The notes under the pieces were generated by a model, which had not been told where the DNA came from, searched no databases, and was given only the letters and a program-made list of their open reading frames with translations. 7,181 nt of DNA from Alphaproteobacteria bacterium (GTDB taxonomy: Bacteria > Pseudomonadota > Alphaproteobacteria > JAEULC01), in the NCBI GenBank assembly GCA_020851015.1, contig JADZDN010000167.1, positions 1 through 7,181 of the forward strand. Direction: 5' to 3'. Both the position numbers and the translations under genes were made by a program. This document shows positions 1 to 6,505 of the stretch, piece after piece (positions within the stretch are counted from its first letter, which is position 1; the number at the start of each line of letters is the position of its first letter).

Positions 1-454
1 AATCTTCGTTGAAGTTGACCTGCAGGTTGTCCGGCGTGGCCTTCAGCAGGTTCACGCCGTTGTAGCTCGAGTCGTTGATCAGGTTGTCGAGCTGCGCCGC
101 CAGCTTTTCGGCCTGGTTGCCCAGGCTCGAACGCTCGGTGGCCGTGGTCGCGCTCTTGGCCGATTCCGCGAGACCCTTGATCTGCTGGACGATGCTGATC
201 GCCGAGTCGAGGGCCTGCACGGCGTTGGTCACCGTGCTGATCGCCTGGTCGACCTTGTCCTTGACCGACGAAAGGTCGCTGGCGCGGTTGCTGAGCGCCT
301 GCGCGGTGAAGAACGCGGACGCGTCGTCGAGGGCGCTGGCGACCTTCAACCCGGTCGACAGGCGGCCCTGGGTACGGCCGATGAGGCTGGCAGTGTTCTG
401 GAGGGACAGAAGGTTGGTGCGCGAGGCAGCGCCCAACGTGACGTTTGCAGCCAT
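1..454 (-). CDS. Flagellin, N-terminal part (runs off left edge)
   Basis: This is the structural subunit of the flagellar filament, exported by the flagellar type III system and polymerised outside the cell. The 151 visible residues form the conserved N-terminal D0/D1 helical region: a short polar start (MAANVTLGAA), the heptad-rich segment from about residue 14, the signature RLSTGLKVASALDDASAFF at 31-49, and a second long helix to about 130 ending NDSSYNGVNLL, which matches the usual flagellin NxTxYNGxxLL block. The D2/D3 and C-terminal D0 parts lie outside the window. The start is fixed by an AAGGAG ribosome site 7 nt upstream. The FFTAQAL variant of the core is the form seen in Rhodospirillales-type flagellins (recalled, not searched). 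The gene is divergent from two glycosyltransferases, which suggests that its product is glycosylated. Family assignment is very secure; which paralogue it is cannot be told. Confidence 0.97.
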   Translation of the reverse strand, partial: MAANVTLGAASRTNLLSLQNTASLIGRTQGRLSTGLKVASALDDASAFFTAQALSNRASDLSSVKDKVDQAISTVTNAVQALDSAISIVQQIKGLAESAKSATTATERSSLGNQAEKLAAQLDNLINDSSYNGVNLLKATPDNLQVNFNED

Positions 455-461
455 TAAGAAG

Positions 462-467
462 CTCCTT
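462..467 (-). promoter_or_regulatory. Flagellin ribosome binding site
   Basis: AAGGAG lies 7 nt before the flagellin ATG, a near-ideal Shine-Dalgarno for a highly expressed protein. Just upstream, TAGGATCCTA (471-480) is a perfect 10-bp palindrome. Its TCCT can pair either with its own AGGA half or with the AGGA inside the ribosome site across a 5-nt loop. A weak sequestering fold is therefore possible but unproven. Confidence 0.85.
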
Positions 468-481
468 TTCTAGGATCCTAA

Positions 482-500
482 GGCACGTGTTCTGCGTGCC
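482..500 (-). promoter_or_regulatory. Hairpin in the flagellin 5' leader
   Basis: GGCACG and CGTGCC form a perfect 6-bp inverted repeat with a 7-nt loop, ending 27 nt before the flagellin start. If transcription begins near 590, as the sigma-54 promoter predicts, the hairpin sits in the 3' part of a leader of about 136 nt. In Caulobacter the flagellin leader is the target of the regulator FlbT, so a structured leader here is suggestive. There is no T-run, so it is not a terminator. Confidence 0.5.
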
Positions 501-599
501 GGCTAACCGCGCCACCCCTGGCTCGTTCTGAGACGCAAGGAAGACCGACGCGACGGAAACCGTGCCGCCTTCTGGCGACACGCTTCCGCGCCTCCAAGG

Positions 600-618
600 A
601 AGCAATCGCCGTGCCGGC
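600..618 (-). promoter_or_regulatory. Sigma-54 (RpoN) promoter of flagellin
   Basis: On the minus strand the sequence reads CCGGCACG-GCGA-TTGCTT. Against the RpoN consensus YTGGCACG-N4-TTGCW it differs only at the T before GG. The invariant GG and GC have the required 10-nt gap (614-615 and 602-603). The predicted start is near 590, giving a leader of about 136 nt. Sigma-54 control of flagellins, with an activator bound about 100 bp upstream, is established in Caulobacter, and candidate activator sites lie at the right distance here. Confidence 0.82.
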
Positions 619-681
619 GCGCCCGGGGCCTGGCCGATGGCGGGTTTCCGCGGCGCGCCCATCCGCGGGCCGCGCGCCGGG

Positions 682-737
682 CGGCAAATCTTGCCGGTTC
701 GGTCGGCAAATCTTGCCGCTGGCGGCAAATATTACCC
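682..737. promoter_or_regulatory. Three phased palindromes, likely FlbD/ftr-type enhancer sites
   Basis: Two identical sites, CGGCAA-ATC-TTGCCG, lie at 682-696 and 704-718. A third, half-degenerate copy, CGGCAA-ATA-TTACCC, lies at 723-737. Their spacings are 22 and 19 bp, about two helical turns each, so all face roughly one side of the DNA. Centres are about 99, 121 and 140 bp upstream of the predicted sigma-54 start, the usual distance for bacterial enhancer binding proteins. The CGGCAA half-site resembles my recollection of the ftr sites bound by FlbD, the flagellar sigma-54 activator of alphaproteobacteria. The palindromes are certain; the protein that binds them is inferred. They may also affect the divergent operon. 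Confidence 0.72.
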
Positions 738-778
738 GATAGAAATTCTAGTTAATTATAAGTAAATGACAAGGCTAC

Positions 779-793
779 TTAATATGTTCTTAA
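779..793. promoter_or_regulatory. CtrA box (TTAA-N7-TTAA)
   Basis: TTAATATGTTCTTAA matches exactly the TTAA-N7-TTAA consensus of CtrA, the cell-cycle and motility response regulator of alphaproteobacteria. It lies 60 bp before the ATG of the glycosyltransferase operon, a fitting place for a promoter-proximal site. A weaker form, TTAA-N7-TAAA, occurs at 752-766. The host island (about 728-825) is AT-rich, so chance TTAA words are expected, and no convincing sigma-70 -35/-10 pair could be identified with it. Confidence 0.5.
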
Positions 794-853
794 GCTAACA
801 AAGTAATACTTAAAAAGCAAGCAATTCCCGCGGGGCAAGGCGTCAGGAATACC

Positions 854-2038
854 ATGGCGGACGGCAGGGACACGGTGGTCCTGGTGAAGGGCCAGAGCCA
901 GTACGACACGATGCGCGAGTTGACGACGGACATCGCCGCGGCCTTCCGCCGGCGCGGCCTGGCCGTGGTCGAGATCGACGGGCTGGACGCCGCCAGCCGC
1001 GAGCGCGCCGCCCTGGTGGCCGCCGGCGGCCGCGTCGCGTTCTTCTATGGCATGAACGGCTGGGGACTGGGCACCACGCTGGACCTCAAGCGGTGGTGCG
1101 ACGGAACCGGCATTCCGTTCGTGGCGCACCTGTTCGACCATCCGATGACCTACCTGAAGCGGCTGCTGGCCGCGCCCGCCAACGTGGTGTGGTGCCTGCA
1201 CGACGAGACCTACAGCGGCTTCATCGAGAAGGACCTGGTGCTGGGCGGCACCCGCGCCATCGTGCCGGTGGGCGGCTCGACCGACGATGCGCCGCCCCCG
1301 CCGCCCATCGCGGGGCGCGAGATCGCCGTGCTGTTCCCCGGCTCCGGCTATTCCTCGACCGGTCGCGAGCCGCCCTGGTCCGCTGCCACGGCGGAAGAGC
1401 GCAAGGTGATGGACGCCTGCTACGACCTGGCGCTCTACGACAAGACGCGGCCGCTGCACGAGATCATCCGCCAGGTGCTGCGCCTTTATGGCGCGTCGCC
1501 GCTCGACTGGCGCGCCGACTGGCTGGCGACCGTGTTCAGCATGCTCGACAACCAGCTGCGCGTCGCGCGCCGGGTCGAGGTGGTGGACGCGCTGGCCGGC
1601 CTGCCGATCCACGTCTACGGCCAGGGCTGGGGCCATGCCCGCAGCGCCGGCGGCGCCGCGCAATTCCATGCGCCGCTCGGTTTCCGCGAAACCCAGGCGC
1701 TGATGGCGCGCAGCACGATCGTGCTCAACGTGCTGCCCTGCGTCGCGTCGGCCCCGCACGACCGCATGTTCTATTCGATGATGGCGGGCGCGGTGTGCCT
1801 GACCGATCGAAACGGTTGGGTCGACCGCCACTACCGCGCGGGCGAGGAGATCGCCGTGTTCGACCTGCCGCCCCGCGGCCTGGCCGAGGAGGTGGCGGAG
1901 TTCCTGAACGACCGCGAGGCGGTCGCCGCCATGGCCGAGGCCGGCCGGCGCCGCACGGCGGCCGAGCATAGCTGGCTGGCGCGGGTCGACGCGATCCTGG
2001 CCGCGGTGGCCGACCATCGCATGGCCTGCGCCGCCTAG
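854..2038 (+). CDS. CgeB-like GT-B glycosyltransferase
   Basis: This is probably a cytoplasmic glycosyltransferase of the GT-B fold, 394 residues long. The N-terminal half looks Rossmann-like (TVVLVKGQSQYD at 7-18, then alternating strands and helices, with FDHPM at 94-98 and HDETY at 116-120). The C-terminal half resembles the glycosyl transferase group-1 domain of CgeB-type proteins: HVYGQGW at 253-259, a LGFRETQALMARSTIVLN block at 275-292, and the signature HDRMFYSMMAGAVCLTD at 302-318, which corresponds to the usual H-x-R-x-FE-x-M-A-x-G-x. No signal peptide or membrane segment is visible. The ATG has only a weak CAGGA ribosome site. The next gene starts 15 nt after its stop, so the two are surely co-transcribed. 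Being divergent from flagellin and paired with an OGT-like enzyme, it may extend or modify the flagellin glycan. Donor and acceptor are unknown. Confidence 0.85.
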   Translation: MADGRDTVVLVKGQSQYDTMRELTTDIAAAFRRRGLAVVEIDGLDAASRERAALVAAGGRVAFFYGMNGWGLGTTLDLKRWCDGTGIPFVAHLFDHPMTYLKRLLAAPANVVWCLHDETYSGFIEKDLVLGGTRAIVPVGGSTDDAPPPPPIAGREIAVLFPGSGYSSTGREPPWSAATAEERKVMDACYDLALYDKTRPLHEIIRQVLRLYGASPLDWRADWLATVFSMLDNQLRVARRVEVVDALAGLPIHVYGQGWGHARSAGGAAQFHAPLGFRETQALMARSTIVLNVLPCVASAPHDRMFYSMMAGAVCLTDRNGWVDRHYRAGEEIAVFDLPPRGLAEEVAEFLNDREAVAAMAEAGRRRTAAEHSWLARVDAILAAVADHRMACAA

Positions 2039-2053
2039 GGCGCCGCGTCCGCC

Positions 2054-3991
2054 ATGGTCGACGTCGGCCCGCCGTCCATCGACCAGCCCGACCTGTTGGT
2101 CGAGCGCTGCTGCGCCGTTCTGGCCGAGCGGCCCGACGATGCCGAGGCCAACGATGCGCTGGGCGCCGTGTTCGCCGATCCGCTGGCGCTCAAGGAAGCG
2201 GTCATGCTGCTGGCGGCCTCGCCCGAGCCCGCGCGCATCGCGGCGCTCGGCATGCTGCACCAGGTGCTGGGCGAGGCCGGCCGCGCGCAGGCGCAGTACC
2301 GCCGCGCCGTCGCGGCCGACCCGGAACAGGTCATCGCGCTGCGCGGCCTGAATTCGCTGGCCGGCACGGACGCGGAGATCGCCGAGGCGACGGCGCTGCT
2401 GCAGCGCGCGGCGATGCGCAATCCGCAGCAAGCGACGATCCTGTCCGACCTGGGCGGCGCGCTCTATCGCAGCCGGCGCTATCGCCAGGCCCTGCCGCTG
2501 CTGCAGCGCGCGATCGCGCTGGAGCCGCGGGCGCAGAACGCCGCGCGCCAGTGCTTCTACATCCACCAGGAGCTGGGCGAGCCCGAGCGGGCGCGCGCGG
2601 TCTTCGCCACGCATCTCTGCCGCCAGCGCGACGCGGCGCTGGAGCTGCAATCCGCCACCCTGCTGCCGCCGATTCCCGAATCGACCGACCACATCGCCGA
2701 ATGGCGCGCCCGTTTCGCGCGCAACGTTCGCGCGCTGGCCGACGATCCGCCGCGGCTCGACGATCCGACGGCGGGCTTCGCGCGCTCGCTGTTCCTGCTG
2801 GCGTATCACGGCCTGGACGACCGCGCCCTGCGCGCCGACCTCGCGCGCCTCTACCGCCGCGCCTGCCCGGCGCTCGATTTCACCGCGCCGCATTGCCGCG
2901 GGGCGCGCGGGCCGGCCGGCAAGCGCATCCGCCTGGGCATCGTGTCCGCGTTCTTCCACGAACACACGATCGCCAAGCTGAACCTGGGCCTGGCGCAGAA
3001 GCTGCCGCGCGACCGTTTCGAGGTCACGGTCTTCGCCGTGCCCGGCACGACCGACGCGATGACCCAGCGCTGGCGCGCGGCGGCCGACGCCTTCGTCGTG
3101 CTGCCGGCGAGCCTGTGGGAGGCGCGCGCCGTCCTGGCCGACGCGGCGCAGGACGTTCTTTTCTATCCCGAGATCGGCATGGAAGCCGTGACCTACATGC
3201 TCGGCTTCGCGCGCCTGGCGCCGCTGCAGGTGACGACCTGGGGCCATCCCGAGACCACCGGCATCCCCACGATCGACGCCTTCCTGTCGAGCGCGTGGCT
3301 GGAGCCGGCCGGCGCCGAGGCCGGCTACGGCGAGCGGCTGGTGCGGCTCGACGCCCTGCCCGCCCGTCCCTTCGCGCCGCACGCCCGCCGGCGCTTCGAG
3401 CGCTCGCATTTCGGCCTCGCCGAGGACCGGCGGCTCTACGTCTGCCCGCAAACCCTGTTCAAGTTCCACCCCTCGTTCGACCCGATACTGGCGGACATCC
3501 TGGCGCGGGACGACAAGGCCCTGCTGGCGCTGCTCGAGGGGGCGACGCCCGCCTGGGCCGAGCGCCTGGCGCAGCGCTTCCGCCGCGCCGGCATCGACGT
3601 CGACCGCCAAGTGCGGTTCCTGCCGCCGATGCCGCTCGAGCAGTATCTCAGCCTCTGCCGCATCGCCGACGTCGTGCTCGACACGCCGGTGTTCGGCGGC
3701 GGCAACAGCACCTACGAGGCCTTCCATCAGGATGCGGCTGTCGTAACGCTGGAAAGCGCGTTCCTGCGCGGCCGCATCTCGGCCGGCATGTACCGCAAGA
3801 TGGGTCTGCCGGACCTGATCCCGGCCGATGCCAGCGCCTATGTCGCGATGGCGCTGCGCATGGCGGGCGACGCCGAATATCGCGCGACGCAGCGCGAGCG
3901 CATCGCCGAGCGCCGCGACCTGCTCTACGAGACCGACGACAGCGTGAGGGCGGTGGCGGAATTTCTGACGAGCGCGACCGGCCGCGGCTGA
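2054..3991 (+). CDS. TPR-containing OGT/SPINDLY-type O-glycosyltransferase, putative flagellin-modifying
   Basis: This 645-residue protein combines an N-terminal TPR region with a C-terminal O-GlcNAc-transferase-like GT-B domain (GT41, SPINDLY group). TPR-like helix pairs are visible at about 64-92, 127-159 and 161-190. The catalytic half starts with RIRLGIVSAFFHEHTIAKL (291-309), equivalent to the OGT histidine loop. It continues with LAPLQVTTWGHPETTGIPTID (388-408, OGT-type APIQ...GYPGTTG), LFKFHP (468-473, whose K470 aligns with the UDP-binding Lys842 of human OGT) and VLDTPVFGGGNSTYEAF (541-557, OGT DTPLCNGHTT). Family enzymes transfer a sugar from a nucleotide-sugar donor to Ser/Thr, with the TPRs selecting the protein. 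Caulobacter FlmG uses this TPR-plus-GT layout on flagellin, so the nearby flagellin is the likely substrate (inference). The start has no clear Shine-Dalgarno and may depend on translational coupling. It lies in the same frame as the previous gene, five codons after that gene's TAG. Confidence 0.88.
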   Translation: MVDVGPPSIDQPDLLVERCCAVLAERPDDAEANDALGAVFADPLALKEAVMLLAASPEPARIAALGMLHQVLGEAGRAQAQYRRAVAADPEQVIALRGLNSLAGTDAEIAEATALLQRAAMRNPQQATILSDLGGALYRSRRYRQALPLLQRAIALEPRAQNAARQCFYIHQELGEPERARAVFATHLCRQRDAALELQSATLLPPIPESTDHIAEWRARFARNVRALADDPPRLDDPTAGFARSLFLLAYHGLDDRALRADLARLYRRACPALDFTAPHCRGARGPAGKRIRLGIVSAFFHEHTIAKLNLGLAQKLPRDRFEVTVFAVPGTTDAMTQRWRAAADAFVVLPASLWEARAVLADAAQDVLFYPEIGMEAVTYMLGFARLAPLQVTTWGHPETTGIPTIDAFLSSAWLEPAGAEAGYGERLVRLDALPARPFAPHARRRFERSHFGLAEDRRLYVCPQTLFKFHPSFDPILADILARDDKALLALLEGATPAWAERLAQRFRRAGIDVDRQVRFLPPMPLEQYLSLCRIADVVLDTPVFGGGNSTYEAFHQDAAVVTLESAFLRGRISAGMYRKMGLPDLIPADASAYVAMALRMAGDAEYRATQRERIAERRDLLYETDDSVRAVAEFLTSATGRG

Positions 3992-4000
3992 CAGATCGCT

Positions 4001-4018
4001 CCATGACGTTCATCATGG
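4001..4018 (+). other. Small inverted repeat after the glycosyltransferase operon
   Basis: CCATGA and TCATGG form a perfect 6-bp inverted repeat with a 6-nt loop, starting 10 nt after the operon's stop codon. No T-run follows. It may protect the 3' end or do nothing; a terminator cannot be claimed from it. Confidence 0.3.
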
Positions 4019-4067
4019 CAACCCACGACTGCCCCATTTGCCGCCGAAGCCGCTTCCCATTTCGGTC

Positions 4068-4103
4068 CCCCCTCCCCTTGCGGGAGGGGGTTAGGGGGAG
4101 GGG
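4068..4103. repeat. C-rich/G-rich palindromic repeat, copy 1
   Basis: CCCCCTCCC (4068-4076) and GGGAGGGGG (4082-4090) form a perfect 9-bp stem around the loop CTTGC. A further G-rich arm, GGGGGAGGGG at 4094-4103, could compete for the same C-rich strand. Similar CCCTCCC...GGGAGGG units are familiar as dispersed intergenic elements in alphaproteobacterial genomes (recalled, not searched). As the first stable hairpin after the operon it may also stop transcription or block 3' decay. Confidence 0.75.
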
Positions 4104-4173
4104 AATCCTCGCCACCGCGAGGAAAGCGCGGCCCGCCTGCCATCACGTCGGGGACTGAAACGTCGCATGTCGG

Positions 4174-4243
4174 CGTCGTGTCCGTGGTGCCGTCGTGGTT
4201 CAAAGTTCTTTCTTGGTGTCGAGGTGCCTTGGTGTCTTGGTGG
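4174..4243. repeat. 8-bp periodic repeat block
   Basis: Four adjacent 8-bp units, CTTGGTGT, CGAGGTGC, CTTGGTGT and CTTGGTGG, occupy 4212-4243. A related set, CGTCGTGT, CCGTGGTG and CCGTCGTGG, occupies 4174-4198. The AT-richer linker TTCAAAGTTCTTT joins them. Similar strings (on the other strand CACCAAGA and CCACGAC-like words around CTTTGAA) occur between genes in many unrelated bacteria, from memory. No coding or terminator function is apparent. Confidence 0.65.
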
Positions 4244-4290
4244 TTTCCGCGGGCACGGTGAACCGACGCGGCGCGGCGGCGCGTCCGTGG

Positions 4291-4313
4291 CCCCCTCCCG
4301 CAAGGGGAGGGAG
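4291..4313. repeat. C-rich/G-rich palindromic repeat, copy 2 (inverted)
   Basis: CCCTCCC (4293-4299) and GGGAGGG (4305-4311) form a 7-bp stem around GCAAG. The 23-bp unit is the reverse complement of copy 1 at 4068-4090 with two mismatches, and likeness continues a few bases outward (ACTGAA against ACCGAA). The pair is therefore inverted, facing each other across about 200 bp. Confidence 0.72.
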
Positions 4314-4435
4314 ACTGAAGATTTGCGTCCCGGCATCGCGCGCATCGAATCCATACGCCCAATCGACGTCGGCCTCCGTGCAGGTCGTCAAACATTCAAC
4401 CGGACGGCCGTGGATCAGGCCCCGGCACGACGTAG

Positions 4436-4453
4436 AAAAAGGGCTTGCCCTTC
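4436..4453 (-). terminator. Short intrinsic terminator of recQ
   Basis: Directly after the recQ stop codon the minus strand reads AAGGG-CAAG-CCCTT followed by three more T, so the stem runs into a five-T run. The stem is only 5 bp, which is weak, but the position 3 nt after the stop and the T-run are right for a Rho-independent terminator. Confidence 0.55.
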
Positions 4454-4455
4454 AC

Positions 4456-6267
<1,812 letters not shown>

Positions 6268-6370
6268 CGTGGGCGGAGTGCGGCTAGGGGGTTACACGAA
6301 TGCTCCCAGGCTGCAACACGCCGTAGTGCGACGCAATGTGGATTTCGGCCTCGTGACCAGCGGCGCTCTT

Positions 6371-6414
6371 CATCCTTCGAGACGCTCGCTGTGCTCGCTC
6401 CTCAGGATGACGCG
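6371..6414 (-). repeat. 42-bp dispersed repeat, copy A
   Basis: On the minus strand this copy reads shoulder CGTCATCCTGAGGA, a 14-bp core GCGAGCACAGCGAG, and shoulder CGTCTCGAAGGATG (6412 down to 6371), plus 2 further bp (CG at 6413-6414) shared with copy B. The core here contains a direct rather than inverted repeat (GCGAG...GCGAG), so it cannot close a good hairpin alone. Elements with these shoulders are common intergenic repeats in alphaproteobacteria (recalled). Confidence 0.82.
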
Positions 6415-6438
6415 AATTTTCTGTGCTCACCGAACAAG

Positions 6439-6486
6439 CGCGTCATCCTGAGGAGGCCCCTGAGGGGCCGTCTCGAAGGATGAGGA
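6439..6486 (+). repeat. 42-bp dispersed repeat, copy B (inverted to A)
   Basis: The unit at 6441-6482 has the same 14-bp shoulders as copy A but a different 14-bp core, GGCCCCTGAGGGGC, which is a self-complementary hairpin (GGCCCC-TGA-GGGGCC to 6469). It lies about 20 nt after the stop of the leftward SDR gene and upstream of leftward recQ. It could therefore shape the 3' end of the SDR transcript. No T-run follows. The rest of the 238-bp gap 6268-6505 shows no confident recQ promoter. Confidence 0.82.
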
Positions 6487-6505
6487 GACCGATCCCGTCA
6501 CGCCC

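Larger units (their letters stand above)
455..853. other. Divergent intergenic control region
   Basis: This 399-bp gap separates the leftward flagellin from the rightward glycosyltransferase operon. The left two thirds are GC-rich and carry the flagellin leader, sigma-54 promoter and enhancer-like sites. About 728-825 is an abrupt AT-rich island holding the CtrA box and three CTTAA words at 778, 789 and 809 (spacings 11 and 20 bp). Short open frames inside it show no recognisable protein and no good ribosome site, so I treat it as non-coding. Confidence 0.75.
3992..4455. other. Repeat-rich non-coding gap between convergent genes
   Basis: This 464-bp gap lies between the convergent glycosyltransferase operon and recQ. 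It holds two inverted palindrome copies (4068-4103 and 4291-4313) around an 8-bp periodic block (4174-4243), and the recQ terminator at its right end. The open frames crossing it run straight through these repeats and resemble no protein. About 4314-4435 shows nothing I can identify. Confidence 0.7.

Noticed and set aside
75..473. 132-codon plus-strand frame opposite flagellin
   Set aside because: It is antisense to the highly conserved flagellin N-terminus and has no ribosome site or recognisable family.
481..501. Second sigma-54-like site suggested by the GGCACG words near the flagellin start
   Set aside because: The GG-N10-GC spacing is not met here; the words instead form an inverted repeat. 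The site at 600-618 has correct spacing.
682..718. Reading the repeated CGGCAA/TTGCCG units as a CRISPR array
   Set aside because: There are only three short palindromic sites at 19-22 bp spacing with no spacer-like unique segments. The position upstream of a sigma-54 promoter explains them better.
757..762. TATAAG as a sigma-70 -10 box for the rightward operon
   Set aside because: No acceptable -35 hexamer lies at 16-18 bp upstream, and the surrounding AT-rich island makes such hexamers common by chance.
779..3727. 982-codon open frame on the minus strand, antisense to both glycosyltransferases
   Set aside because: Its translation is low-complexity, rich in Arg, Gly, Ala, His and Gln, with no domain signature. 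The opposite strand has clear GT motifs. Such frames arise from high-GC codon bias.
2551..4158. 535-codon plus-strand frame overlapping the OGT-like gene
   Set aside because: It is an out-of-frame Arg/Ala/Pro-rich shadow that runs into the palindromic repeat; all family motifs are in the other frame.
3925..4395. Several overlapping short frames in the gap after the glycosyltransferase operon
   Set aside because: They are built largely from the CCCTCCC palindromes and 8-bp repeats, differ in every frame, and have no supported start.
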